From contig NZ_GL883687.1 of NCBI RefSeq assembly GCF_000205025.1, positions 62,001 to 126,000 on the forward strand: a stretch of DNA of 64,000 nt. The letters are read 5' to 3'. Under the pieces are notes generated by a model. That model did no database searches. It worked only from the letters and a program-made list of their open reading frames with translations, and was not told the DNA's origin. This document shows positions 1 through 8,209 of this stretch, piece after piece. This stretch comes from Parasutterella excrementihominis YIT 11859. Lineage in GTDB: Bacteria; Pseudomonadota; Gammaproteobacteria; Burkholderiales; Burkholderiaceae_F. The position numbers and the translations under genes were made by a program. Numbering within the stretch: the stretch's first letter is position 1; each line of letters opens with the position of its first letter.

Positions 1-450
1 AGCTTCAGCCTTAGCTTCGGTAACCTCTCCGCGCTCACCGATGATGAACCAAATGTTCTGTCCGATGACTTCGGGAGGAGGAACTTCATCCTCGACGGGC
101 TTTTTCTTGGCCTTTTTCTTAGGCTTCGGTGTTTCTTGGATCGGAGCGGAATAACAAAGGTAGTCCGTACGATCGGGCAAGTGATGCAGACTGCCTCCGA
201 ACGCTTTAGTCACAACGGAAAGGGGCGTGACGCCGAGCACAATCGGAAAGTCTCCGAACTGAATGACAGAGGCGGGATTCTGCTCCAATGTGAATTGCGG
301 AGTGGATAAGCCTTCGGGGTAGTCAAAAGGTTTAGGGGTCGGATCGGCCGGAAACGGACCGGGCAGGGGCGAGGTCGTTTGTGCAAATGCACAGGCACAA
401 GCCCCGAGTCCGAGCGCTGCGATAAACGAAAAAAGTTTAGGGTGGCGCAT
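1..450 (-). CDS. Exported protein of unknown function, 3' end outside window
   Basis: An open frame runs leftward from ATG 450 off the window edge, with 150 codons visible. It begins with a basic n-region and hydrophobic stretch (MRHPKLFSFIAALGLG) ending in ACACAFA-QTT, which reads as a Sec signal peptide; a cysteine in LGAC could instead make it a lipoprotein. A Pro-rich start of the mature part is followed by a globular stretch (about 50-100) and a Lys/Pro-rich linker (KPKKKAKKKP, about 112-122). It starts 10 bases after the purD stop on the same strand, so it is probably cotranscribed with yebC-purD, although no clear Shine-Dalgarno is seen before the ATG. I do not recognise the family. 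Confidence 0.7.
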   Translation of the reverse strand, partial: MRHPKLFSFIAALGLGACACAFAQTTSPLPGPFPADPTPKPFDYPEGLSTPQFTLEQNPASVIQFGDFPIVLGVTPLSVVTKAFGGSLHHLPDRTDYLCYSAPIQETPKPKKKAKKKPVEDEVPPPEVIGQNIWFIIGERGEVTEAKAEA

Positions 451-460
451 AAAGTAATAA

Positions 461-1738
461 TTAAAGTGCTCTGTGACCGATGTCTTTACGGTACTGCATA
501 CCGTCGAAATGAACTTTGTCCAGAGCTTTGTATGCCTTGTCACGGGCCTGATGCAAATCGTCACCGAGCCCTACAACGCAGAGGACGCGGCCGCCGCTGG
601 TGACCAGTTCGCCTTTACCGTTGAACTTGGTGCCGGCGTGGAAAGTGACTGTGTCGTCGCCTTGGAGCTCAACGCCGGAGATAACGTCGCCTTTTCTCGG
701 GGCTGCCGGATAGCCTTTGGAGGCCAGCACGACGCCGAGGGCGCAGCGAGGATCCCATTCGGCAATGACCTTGTCTAAAGAGCCGTCAATACCGGCTTCA
801 ATCAGCTCGGAGAAGTCGCTCTTTAAGCGAGACATGATGGGCTGGGTTTCCGGATCTCCGAAGCGGCAGTTGAATTCCAGCGTCTTAACCGTGGGTTTCC
901 CGGCGGCATCTTTGCTGATCATTAATCCTGCGTAGAGAAAGCCCGTAAAGACGATACCGTCTTTCTTCATACCTCTGACGGTCGGATAAATGATCTGGTC
1001 CATGACCATCTGATAGATCTCGGGCGTTACGACCGGAGCCGGGGAGTAAGCACCCATGCCGCCGGTGTTGGGGCCTTCGTCGTTATCGAGAAGTCTCTTG
1101 TGGTCTTGGCTGGTGGCCATCGGAAGAACGTGTTCGCCGTCCACCATAACGATGAAACTGGCTTCTTCGCCATCGAGATAATCCTCAATGACAATACGGG
1201 CGCCGGCGTCACCAAGTTTGTTGTCCTGGAGTATGAAGTCGACGGCTTCGTGCGCGTCTTCTTCCGTCATCGCAACAACGACACCTTTGCCGGCGGCTAA
1301 GCCGTCGGCTTTGATGACGATCGGAGCGCCTTTGTGGCGGACATAAGCATGAGCGGCTTCGGCATTCGTAAAGGTTTCGTATTCGGCTGTCGGGATACCG
1401 TGACGCTTCATGAAGGCCTTAGCGAAGTCCTTAGAAGATTCCAGCTGAGCAGCTTCTTTGGTCGGCCCGAAGATCTTTAAGCCGCGGTCGCGGAAGATGT
1501 TGACAACACCCTTGGCGAGCGGAGCTTCGGGGCCGACGACGGTGAAAGCAATATCGTTGGAAGCAGCGAAATCGGCGAGTTCGTTCAAGTCGGAAATAGC
1601 CAAATTTTCAAGGTTCGGTGTATTTGCCGTTCCGGCATTACCCGGAGCAACGTAGACTTTTTCAACTCGGGGAGATTGGGCTAAGCGCCACGCCAGGGCG
1701 TGCTCACGGCCGCCACTTCCGATAACCAGAATCTTCAT
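461..1738 (-). CDS. purD: Phosphoribosylamine--glycine ligase (GAR synthetase)
   Basis: Catalyses the ATP-dependent joining of glycine to phosphoribosylamine, the second step of de novo purine synthesis, in the cytosol. The 425 residues match the usual length. The N-terminus [19 protein letters not shown] is the family signature, followed by the ATP-grasp domain with [12 protein letters not shown] (about 143-154) and the conserved [14 protein letters not shown] loop near 223-236; the C-terminal domain carries the [10 protein letters not shown] motif. It lies 35 bases downstream of yebC on the same strand, an order common in Betaproteobacteria. No oddities seen. Confidence 0.97.
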   Translation of the reverse strand: MKILVIGSGGREHALAWRLAQSPRVEKVYVAPGNAGTANTPNLENLAISDLNELADFAASNDIAFTVVGPEAPLAKGVVNIFRDRGLKIFGPTKEAAQLESSKDFAKAFMKRHGIPTAEYETFTNAEAAHAYVRHKGAPIVIKADGLAAGKGVVVAMTEEDAHEAVDFILQDNKLGDAGARIVIEDYLDGEEASFIVMVDGEHVLPMATSQDHKRLLDNDEGPNTGGMGAYSPAPVVTPEIYQMVMDQIIYPTVRGMKKDGIVFTGFLYAGLMISKDAAGKPTVKTLEFNCRFGDPETQPIMSRLKSDFSELIEAGIDGSLDKVIAEWDPRCALGVVLASKGYPAAPRKGDVISGVELQGDDTVTFHAGTKFNGKGELVTSGGRVLCVVGLGDDLHQARDKAYKALDKVHFDGMQYRKDIGHRAL

Positions 1739-1773
1739 GGGAACTCTCTAAGTTTTAAGGTTGAATTGAGTAA

Positions 1774-2496
1774 TTATTCAAAGACAGCGGTGGTGTAAAC
1801 CTCAGAGACGTCATCGAGGTCTTCCAGAGCGTCGATGAGACGCTGCATACGTTCTGCGTCGTCGCCGGTAAGAACGGTTTCAGAGTCGCTCTTCCAGGTA
1901 ACTTCAGCAACTTCGGGTTCCCAGCCTTTGTCCGTGAAGGCTTTGTGCAGAGCTTCGAAAGCGGCCGGATCGCAAGTGACTTCGATGGAGCCGTCTTCTT
2001 CGGTAACCACATCATCGGCGCCGTTATCAAGAGCGACTTCCATGACGTCGTCTTCTTTCAGTCCGGGAGCAAAGAGGAAATAGCCGCAGTGCTTGAACAT
2101 GAAGGAAACGCTGCCGTCTGTACCGAGGTTGCCGCCGTTCTTGGAGAGGATATGGCGAACGTCTGCAACAGTACGGGTTCGGTTGTCCGTGGTGCAGTCG
2201 ATGATCAGAGCTGCGCCGCCGACGCCGTAGCCTTCATAACGGATTTCTTCGTAGTTGGCGCCTTCAAGCTGACCGGTGCCTTTCAGAATGGCATTTTTAA
2301 CAGTGTCTTTAGGCACGTTGGCTGCCCGTGCTTTCAAGAGAGAGAGTCTCAGACGCGGATTCATGTCCGGGTCTCCGCCGCCTAAACGAGCTGCGACGAT
2401 GATTTCACGAATGACTTTGGTCCAGAGATTGGAGCGCTTTGCATCCTGACGGCCTTTTCTATGTTGAATATTGGCCCACTTGGAATGTCCTGACAT
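1774..2496 (-). CDS. yebC: YebC/PmpR family protein
   Basis: A 240-residue member of the YebC/TACO1 family, cytosolic proteins described as DNA-binding transcriptional regulators and, in more recent work, as ribosome-associated factors that help translate proline stretches. The start [21 protein letters not shown] is diagnostic, and full-length conservation continues through [14 protein letters not shown] and an acidic C-terminus. An AAGGA Shine-Dalgarno lies about 10 bases before the ATG. It heads the leftward unit yebC-purD-exported protein. The family assignment is certain; the molecular role in this organism is not. Confidence 0.95.
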   Translation of the reverse strand: MSGHSKWANIQHRKGRQDAKRSNLWTKVIREIIVAARLGGGDPDMNPRLRLSLLKARAANVPKDTVKNAILKGTGQLEGANYEEIRYEGYGVGGAALIIDCTTDNRTRTVADVRHILSKNGGNLGTDGSVSFMFKHCGYFLFAPGLKEDDVMEVALDNGADDVVTEEDGSIEVTCDPAAFEALHKAFTDKGWEPEVAEVTWKSDSETVLTGDDAERMQRLIDALEDLDDVSEVYTTAVFE

Positions 2497-2863
2497 TTAA
2501 AAGAGTCCTTAAAGCTATAAAAAGACAATCTCAAATTTTACCAAACACAAGGCTTGTACTTGCTTGGTTTCAGCAGATGCGGAGCATTGATGGAATAAGA
2601 CCGTAGAAACCAGCCGTTCAGATAACTGACAGCTGCTTCTAAAGCAAAATAAATCAAGGAAGTGAGATGACAACTTCTTATTTTTCGGGGAATTGATGAG
2701 TAAAGCGCAGCCAAAAGAAAAGGAGACAACTTTTGTAACAGGTATTAACATTAAGGCCTGACGATCCGATGAGAGACAATTCCATTGATCATCAACCCGT
2801 TCAAGACAATTTTTATTCCAGGCGCACGGCACACAGGATTTACGTTCAGAATTAGGAGACTCC
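2497..2863. other. Intergenic region between divergent yebC and larA
   Basis: These 367 bases hold the divergent promoters of yebC and larA. No convincing protein-coding frame or RNA gene is seen. A TTGAT-C-ATCAA palindrome lies near 2785-2795, and AGGAG sits 5 bases before the larA ATG. The FNR-like half sites in that palindrome have a 1-base spacer rather than 4, so it is not a standard FNR box. Confidence 0.5.
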
Positions 2864-4138
2864 ATGAAGAAGTACGTTTTGCCCTACGGACAAGGCTCTA
2901 AAGAAATCGAACTCGACGAAACTCTGGTCCTAAAAGAGGTTCGTACTAAAGAGTTTGAGCCGCTGAAAAACATCCCCTACGAAGTTCTCGAGGCGATCTA
3001 CCACCCGATTGGATGTCCTCCCATCAACGAAATCATTAAACCGGGCCAGAAAATTGCTTTCATCTGCAACGATCCGACCCGCGTCGCAAACAGCTTTGAT
3101 TTCATGCCGGTCCTCGTCAATGAGATGAATAAGCTCGGCGTCAAAGATGAAGATATGCACATCGTCTTCGCCTTGGGTACACATCGTCCTATGACAGAAG
3201 AAGAAATGGTTCAGGCAGTTGGCAAGGACGTTGCTTCTCGTTTGAAGATGTACAACAGTCTCTGCAACGAGCAGGAAGACTTTAAGTACTTCGGTACGAC
3301 TTCCCGCGGAACTCCGGTTTGGATCAATAAGCATCTCTGCGACGTCGACCACGTTATCCTGACAGGTACGATCGTTCACCATTACTTCAGCGGATACGGC
3401 GGCGGCCGTAAGGCCATTCTCCCGGGATGTGCCGCTATGGAAACAGTGCGTGTCAACCACAGCTTCATGCTCGATCCAGCGGCCGGCCTCGGAAAAACGA
3501 CCGGCAATCCCTGCTACGAAGACCAGATGGAAGGTGTGGCACTTTTCGCTAAAGGACGCTCCCTCTTTTTGTTTAACGCCATCCTGAACGCGAAGCACCA
3601 GTTCCTCAAGATGTTTGCCGGCGACTACATCAAGGCTCATAAAGAAGCCTGCAAGTTTGTGGACGAAGTCTACGGCAGCGTCATCCCGAAGGAAGCTGAT
3701 CTAGTGATTGCCTCCTGCGGCGGATATCCGAAAGATATCAATGTTTATCAGATGCAAAAAACAATGGACAACGCAGCCTGTGCCGTTCGCAAAGGCGGAG
3801 CCGTCATTATGGTGGCTGAGTGCGTTGAAGGAAGCGGATCTGCCGTTCTGGAAGAAGCTTGCCGCCGCCTCGGTTCTCCTCAGGCCATTAAAGCTGAACT
3901 CGAGAAAGATTTCCGTATCGGTGCAAACAAGGCTTACGCCGTAACGCGCTTAATGGAAAAAGCCAAATACTACTTAGTGACTGCTTTAGATCGTAAGATG
4001 GCACGCGACATGCTGTTCTCAGGTGCTTATGACACGATCGAAGAAGCTTTGGCAGCTGCGGAAAAAGAAATCGGTAAAGTGGAATCCGTTATCGTTATGC
4101 CGGAAGGCTCTCTCACGGTACCGCGCGTCGAAGAATAA
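2864..4138 (+). CDS. larA: LarA-family nickel-pincer 2-hydroxyacid racemase
   Basis: Lactate racemase family enzyme using the nickel-pincer nucleotide (NPN) cofactor to racemise or epimerise a 2-hydroxyacid in the cytosol. In 424 residues the landmark residues of Lactobacillus plantarum LarA are all seen at nearly the same positions: R73 in the DPTR motif, H107 in GTHRPMT, H173 in the HHYFSGYGGGRKAI block, K183 (the residue that carries the cofactor) and H199 in NHSFMLD. A strong AGGAG lies 5 bases before the ATG. It converges on larE, and the cofactor genes larB, larC and larE lie just beyond. LarA homologues act on several 2-hydroxyacids, so lactate is the default substrate, not a proven one. 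Confidence 0.9.
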   Translation: MKKYVLPYGQGSKEIELDETLVLKEVRTKEFEPLKNIPYEVLEAIYHPIGCPPINEIIKPGQKIAFICNDPTRVANSFDFMPVLVNEMNKLGVKDEDMHIVFALGTHRPMTEEEMVQAVGKDVASRLKMYNSLCNEQEDFKYFGTTSRGTPVWINKHLCDVDHVILTGTIVHHYFSGYGGGRKAILPGCAAMETVRVNHSFMLDPAAGLGKTTGNPCYEDQMEGVALFAKGRSLFLFNAILNAKHQFLKMFAGDYIKAHKEACKFVDEVYGSVIPKEADLVIASCGGYPKDINVYQMQKTMDNAACAVRKGGAVIMVAECVEGSGSAVLEEACRRLGSPQAIKAELEKDFRIGANKAYAVTRLMEKAKYYLVTALDRKMARDMLFSGAYDTIEEALAAAEKEIGKVESVIVMPEGSLTVPRVEE

Positions 4139-4148
4139 TCTGTCGCGC

Positions 4149-4194
4149 AGCTCATACAAAGGACGCTTCGGCGTCCTTTGTCGATTAATGAGCT
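4149..4194. terminator. Bidirectional terminator between larA and larE
   Basis: A perfect 11-base stem (4156-4166 with 4171-4181) closes on a TTCG tetraloop. A further 7-base inverted repeat, AGCTCAT/ATGAGCT at 4149-4155 and 4188-4194, surrounds it and overlaps the larE stop codon. It serves both converging genes. Confidence 0.85.
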
Positions 4195-5021
4195 TTTTGT
4201 CCGAGAAGCCGATCGAAATATCCCGAGAGCTTCTCCATCGGCTTCCATTGAGCCGAAGCAAAGAGCGGGAAGGAAGCCAAGAGATGTTCAGCCTCTGTGC
4301 GCTCTTCCTCGGAAAGACGCTTGAAGTCTTCTCTTTGGATGTGCATTTCAAACGTTTCCGGACTGACCTTGCGAAGCCGGAAGCGAATCTCGCCTTTGTT
4401 CAAGCCGGCAAAGAAACGGTTCATTGCCGTTTCGGTTTCCTCGAGAGCGGTGAGGTCGGAGGCGAGAACTTTTTGGTTGTAAGGCAGACGCGTCAGCATA
4501 CAGGGCCGTGCAGCCTGATCCCAATGGTCCAAGCCGATTAAGGCGCCGACTTCGCGATTGTCCTGTTTAGAAAATTCGGCTTCAGCCAAAGGTGAATGGA
4601 TTTTCAGTTCGCTCAATGCCTTCAGTCCGGGACGGTAATGAGATAAGTCCGAATGGTTGGTACCGTCGCAGAGCGGAAGATCCGCTGCCCGTCTTTTGAG
4701 CTCAAGGAACAAATGCTTTTTGCAGAAGTAGCACCGGTCAGTGTGATTAAACTCAACAGCTTTCATCTGCAGGGGATTGAGATCAAGAAGCTCCATCTCA
4801 AAGCCGTTATCCTGCGCCCACTGCACGGCTTCCGCTGTCTCTTCCGCAGAAATGTGCGGACCTCTAACGGTGAGAAGTTTGACGGTGTATCCCAGATACT
4901 TGGCTGCAAAGCTCAGGAAACGGCTGTCCAAACCGCCGGAAAAGGCGATCGCGAGCCGCTTATCAGGCGCAATCTCAGCAAGCACCTTTTCAAGTCGGGA
5001 CAAACGAGGGTCGTTATTCAA
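4185..5021 (-). CDS. larE: LarE-type sulfur transferase for nickel-pincer cofactor
   Basis: ATP-dependent enzyme that converts the two carboxylates of pyridinium-3,5-biscarboxylate mononucleotide to thiocarboxylates during NPN synthesis. 278 residues; the PP-loop AFSGGLDSRF is at 26-35. Three cysteines stand out: C97 and C100 (CYFC) and C174 (ARPCMLTRLPY). Lactobacillus LarE sacrifices the single cysteine equivalent to C174, whereas three-cysteine LarE proteins are known to bind a [4Fe-4S] cluster, so this is predicted to be the cluster type. The start is TTG at 5021, overlapping the end of larC by 8 bases with AGGAAAAAG acting as ribosome-binding site, which suggests translational coupling. 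Confidence 0.9.
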   Translation of the reverse strand: MNNDPRLSRLEKVLAEIAPDKRLAIAFSGGLDSRFLSFAAKYLGYTVKLLTVRGPHISAEETAEAVQWAQDNGFEMELLDLNPLQMKAVEFNHTDRCYFCKKHLFLELKRRAADLPLCDGTNHSDLSHYRPGLKALSELKIHSPLAEAEFSKQDNREVGALIGLDHWDQAARPCMLTRLPYNQKVLASDLTALEETETAMNRFFAGLNKGEIRFRLRKVSPETFEMHIQREDFKRLSEEERTEAEHLLASFPLFASAQWKPMEKLSGYFDRLLGQKAH

Positions 5022-5880
5022 AACTTTTTCCTAATGCGAAGGTAGCGCCGTTAGGTACGCCTTCATAGACATACGTCCCATACACGGTTTCAATTTTTTC
5101 GATAACCATTTGCGGCCACGGACCAAACTCAGCGCCGAAAGCCTTAAGAAGGGCAATGCCGGTCGGCGTCACGGTTTCACCTTCGGCACCGAAAGGACGA
5201 ACCGGAATACCGACTAAAAGCGCTTGAACAGCCGGCGCCGGAGATGGGATCACGCCGTGTGCGCAATGAATGTGTCCGTCAGCGATCGGAAGCGGGCTGA
5301 CAATGAGACGATCCGGATTCAAACGAGTGAAGAGCTCGCAGTTAAAGCAGATATCCAAAATGCTGTCTAATGCTCCGACCTCGTGGAAGGTCACTTCTTC
5401 GGGTGTCATGCCGTGCACTTTGCCCTCGGCTTCAGCAACGAATCCGAAAGTTTTAAGCGCGAGTTCCTTGGCTTTGTTGCTCATCCGGGCTTTTTCAATG
5501 ATGGCGCGGACATCGGACAGTCGACGGTGCTCATGTTCGTGAAGTAGCTCTACACGGCAGAAGGAGCCGCGGATACCGCCGACAAATTTGTCCTCAAGAT
5601 GGACCGAACCTTTGAGCTCGGAAAAGATTCCGTTCAAAACGGAGTCTGCTTCTTCATTGTTCATGCCGAGCATGCACATTAAGCCGCACAGGAACATATC
5701 TCCTGCGATGCCGGAATGGAGACGAATCGTGAGAATTTTTTGATCGGCTCCGTGACTGTGGTGTTCGTGATGGTGATGATGGTCTTCGTGGTCATGATCC
5801 GCATGGTCATGATGGTGAACATGCTCTTCGCAGTGATCGTGAGCGTGGAGAGATTCGATATCGTGGGAATGAGGAGTCAT
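5014..5880 (-). CDS. larC: LarC1-like nickel insertase, no C-terminal domain, His-rich N-terminus
   Basis: Inserts nickel into the NPN cofactor precursor. The core (from about residue 47) shows HSGIAGDMFL, FHEVGALDSILDI, SPLPIADGHIHCAHG and ETVTPTGIALL, all LarC landmarks. Two oddities: residues 1-43 contain 20 histidines, a likely metal store, where Lactobacillus LarC has a shorter His stretch internally; and the protein stops at about residue 288, where LarC1 ends, without the roughly 140-residue LarC2 domain that binds CTP. larE follows at once, so LarC2 is not encoded next door. Start ATG 5880 is 4 bases after the larB stop; an in-frame ATG at 5940 inside larB would add 20 residues. Confidence 0.85.
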   Translation of the reverse strand: MTPHSHDIESLHAHDHCEEHVHHHDHADHDHEDHHHHHEHHSHGADQKILTIRLHSGIAGDMFLCGLMCMLGMNNEEADSVLNGIFSELKGSVHLEDKFVGGIRGSFCRVELLHEHEHRRLSDVRAIIEKARMSNKAKELALKTFGFVAEAEGKVHGMTPEEVTFHEVGALDSILDICFNCELFTRLNPDRLIVSPLPIADGHIHCAHGVIPSPAPAVQALLVGIPVRPFGAEGETVTPTGIALLKAFGAEFGPWPQMVIEKIETVYGTYVYEGVPNGATFALGKSFE

Positions 5881-5884
5881 TTGA

Positions 5885-6547
5885 TTAGCATCCGAAAGAG
5901 CTGAGAGTTTTAGCGGCAGTGCAGGCGGCGCCGAAACCATTGTCGATATTTACGACCGAAAGTCCCGGAGAGCAGCAGGCTAAGAGACTGTTCAGGGCAG
6001 TTTTTCCGCCGTCACAGACGCCGTATCCCACAGAAGTGGGGACGCCGATGATGGGCCGGGAGGTGAGTCCCGCAAGAACGCTGCCGAGTGCGGCTTCCAT
6101 GCCGGCCACGGCAATAATGATGCGGTGGCGGTTGATCTCTTCGATTTTGCTTTCCAGGCGCCAGAGGCCTGCTACGCCGCAGTCTTCGAACACTTGGAAG
6201 GGAATATTCATGAATTCCAGCGTACGCGCGGCTTCCCAGGTGATGAAGCCGTCTGCGGTTCCGGCGGAAACGATAGCGACACTTCCTTGGTGTTCTTGAT
6301 CAAGCTTTTTGCAAAAGGCGGTACGGGCCAATGAGTCAAAAGAATAATGTCGGCTTACTTCGGCGGGAGAGGAGGAGAAGACCTCTTCACTGAGCCGGGT
6401 AAAAAGAATTGCCGGCGCATCCGCTTGGGAGAACTCTTCCATGAGACTGTAGATGACCTCACGGGACTTGCTTTGGCAGAAGACCGCCTCGGGAACCGAG
6501 GTGCGGGCCGCACGGTCATAATCAAAAAGAACGCGATTTTCTGTCAT
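5885..6547 (-). CDS. larB: LarB, pyridinium-3,5-biscarboxylate mononucleotide synthase
   Basis: First enzyme of NPN synthesis: carboxylates the nicotinate ring of nicotinic acid adenine dinucleotide and releases AMP. 220 residues. Visible family features are the N-terminal DYDRAARTSVPEAVFC block (about 9-24) and the PurE-like C-terminal half with AVAGMEAALGSVLAGLTSRP, GVPTSVGYG and VVNIDNGFGAA. Cysteines in LLACCSPG sit where the substrate-binding cysteine of Lactobacillus LarB is expected. AAGGAG lies about 9 bases before the ATG. It is followed closely by larC and larE. Confidence 0.92.
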   Translation of the reverse strand: MTENRVLFDYDRAARTSVPEAVFCQSKSREVIYSLMEEFSQADAPAILFTRLSEEVFSSSPAEVSRHYSFDSLARTAFCKKLDQEHQGSVAIVSAGTADGFITWEAARTLEFMNIPFQVFEDCGVAGLWRLESKIEEINRHRIIIAVAGMEAALGSVLAGLTSRPIIGVPTSVGYGVCDGGKTALNSLLACCSPGLSVVNIDNGFGAACTAAKTLSSFGC

Positions 6548-6640
6548 CGTCGAGGAGTCTCCTTTAGCCGAAAGTGCTGAGATATCTGCTCATTTTATTC
6601 GATGCGGCGGCGCCGTAAATTCAGGCAAAGACCGTACTTG

Positions 6641-7636
6641 TCAGTCAATTTTCTGCAGACGGTAGACCTTAGAGCCGAGTCCTTTCCTTTCGGCATAATC
6701 GAGAACGTCGACGGAATGTTCGCGTTCCCATTCTTTGCGCAGTTCCGGATCAGAGGTAAGACCATAGACGATATCAAGCGCGGCTCGGTCGGCAGCAATC
6801 GGATCCGTGGAAGCAACGATGCCGAGATCAGGACGATCCGCCGTTCCGCTGCAGCCGTCGACCGGTTTTAAGGCGTTGATGATGTTAATAAACACCCAGC
6901 GTCCTTTCTTGTAATCAAGGGCCGCGCTCACGGCGTCTGCCATAGATTCGGAAGTCTCTTTGGGAGAAGAGGGATGGTAGTAGTCCGTGACTTCGCCGGC
7001 ACTGTGTACCTGGCACGCACCTCTGGCCGTTCCCAGACAGATGGAAAGGTTTTTCGTCGCTCCGCTGTATCTCTGTAAGTTATGTCCTTTGAAACGAACG
7101 ATTGAAACCAGCGTGTCGTAATCAGCCAGGTGCGATCCGGTAATGAAGTTCTTTAGGTGGTAGCCGTTGTGCACCGGAATTGCTATTTCTTTTTCGGCAT
7201 CCAAAATATCGATCGGAGCGACCTTGTTATAACCGAGGGATTTAGCGGTTGCCAAATGAGCTGCAGCGTCCGAGCGGGCGCTGTCCATGTAATTGCTCTC
7301 AATCAGCGTTGCATGAAGTTCATCAGCGATCGGCTTCAGGAGAGCCGGATCGATCATTTTGGCGCGGTCACGCTGATTTCCGAATACAACCTTCAAACCG
7401 ACTCTGCCTTGTACGGGCAGTCCGACGGCTTTGAATATGTCTAAAACGGCTTGGGGCGAGACGCTCGGAGAATAAAAGACAACCGGGGCATTCTTATTGA
7501 CTGTTAGGTGCGTCAGTTTGATGTTTTCGATAGGTGTTCCTTTTAAAGAACTGTCGGCGGTTTGAGCAAGAGCGGGGAGGGGGAGGCCGGAAACGGAGGC
7601 GCCAACCGCGAGTAAAACTTGTCTTCTTTTCAACAT
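6641..7636 (-). CDS. Exported DUF362 protein upstream of larBCE
   Basis: A 331-residue protein with an N-terminal export signal, MLKRRQVLLAVGASVSGLPLPALAQ, in Tat-like style (KRRQVLL). The body matches the DUF362 family, whose role is poorly known and which often accompanies iron-sulfur proteins. No cysteine cluster of ferredoxin type is seen here; the conserved parts are the GNQRDRAKMIDPALLKPI and VHSAGEVTDYYHP regions. Start ATG 7636 is chosen because AGGAC precedes it and the signal peptide begins there; a longer frame to 7675 adds 13 residues. It lies 93 bases upstream of larB on the same strand, so a link to the racemase pathway is possible but unproven. Confidence 0.75.
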   Translation of the reverse strand: MLKRRQVLLAVGASVSGLPLPALAQTADSSLKGTPIENIKLTHLTVNKNAPVVFYSPSVSPQAVLDIFKAVGLPVQGRVGLKVVFGNQRDRAKMIDPALLKPIADELHATLIESNYMDSARSDAAAHLATAKSLGYNKVAPIDILDAEKEIAIPVHNGYHLKNFITGSHLADYDTLVSIVRFKGHNLQRYSGATKNLSICLGTARGACQVHSAGEVTDYYHPSSPKETSESMADAVSAALDYKKGRWVFINIINALKPVDGCSGTADRPDLGIVASTDPIAADRAALDIVYGLTSDPELRKEWEREHSVDVLDYAERKGLGSKVYRLQKID

Positions 7637-8209
7637 GATCGTGGGTCCTATGGAGAGAGGTGGCTGATGAAACAAAATTTACCAGTGGGCCCTTTTTCAT
7701 GTCCAATATTTATTTTTTATTCTTTTTCATAAAACTTTAATATAAATTAACGGTCCCCATTAAGGCTCTAATTGATTCATGAGAATGGACATTCTGAGAA
7801 GCCGGAAATACTTTTTCGCCGCGATTCCTGAAAAAGGCGGCTAACTCATCGTGCCTTCAAACCAAAATGTTTCAAAAATGCAAGACGGAAAAGCCAGAAT
7901 GAAAACAAATATGTCTAGGAAAAAGGCTAATTTGTAGGCGTTTAGATCATCAAAATATAAGTAGAAACACCTAATAAAATTACGTTTCGCATAAAATTGA
8001 AAAACCTTCTCATTCTTCAAAAAGAATATTTAAAAACAAATAATTAAGCTTAAAATTTAATCCGTAAGGTTTAGGTACTTTCCCTAATTTAGCGTACAAA
8101 CTGAACTTTTCGCTTGTTTACAAAAACAAATCGGCGGATTATTCCGTTTGTTTCAGATGGAAACAATTTGTAAAAAGATCTCTGAAAGTTTAGACAGGAG
8201 AAATTCGCC
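7637..8209. other. AT-rich divergent regulatory region upstream of the Dcu carrier
   Basis: A 573-base stretch between the divergent DUF362 and Dcu genes. No coding frame is convincing. AAAACAAAT occurs three times (7902-7910, 8033-8041, 8123-8131). The two elements nearest the Dcu gene form inverted repeats with TTGTTT/AAACAA arms, listed separately. The rest shows many A/T tracts and nothing else I can name. Confidence 0.6.
8114..8166 (+). promoter_or_regulatory. Tandem TTGTTT/AAACAA inverted repeats, candidate operator
   Basis: TTGTTT (8114-8119) pairs with AAACAA (8124-8129), and TTGTTTC (8148-8154) pairs with GAAACAA (8160-8166). The centres are about 35 bases apart, close to a whole number of helical turns, and end 43 bases before the Dcu start codon. 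This is the layout expected of a pair of dimer-binding sites. The protein that would bind is unknown. Confidence 0.4.

Noticed and set aside
2783-2795. TTGAT-C-ATCAA before larA as an FNR box
   Set aside because: FNR needs a 4-base spacer; this has 1.
2515-2865. 116-codon leftward frame upstream of larA
   Set aside because: Cys/Ser/Leu-rich product with no domain; the region is the divergent promoter.
5014-5021. Programmed frameshift joining larC to larE at GGAAAAAGTTTTGAA
   Set aside because: The larE frame has a TAG just upstream and a good ribosome-binding site with TTG start, so simple overlap explains it.
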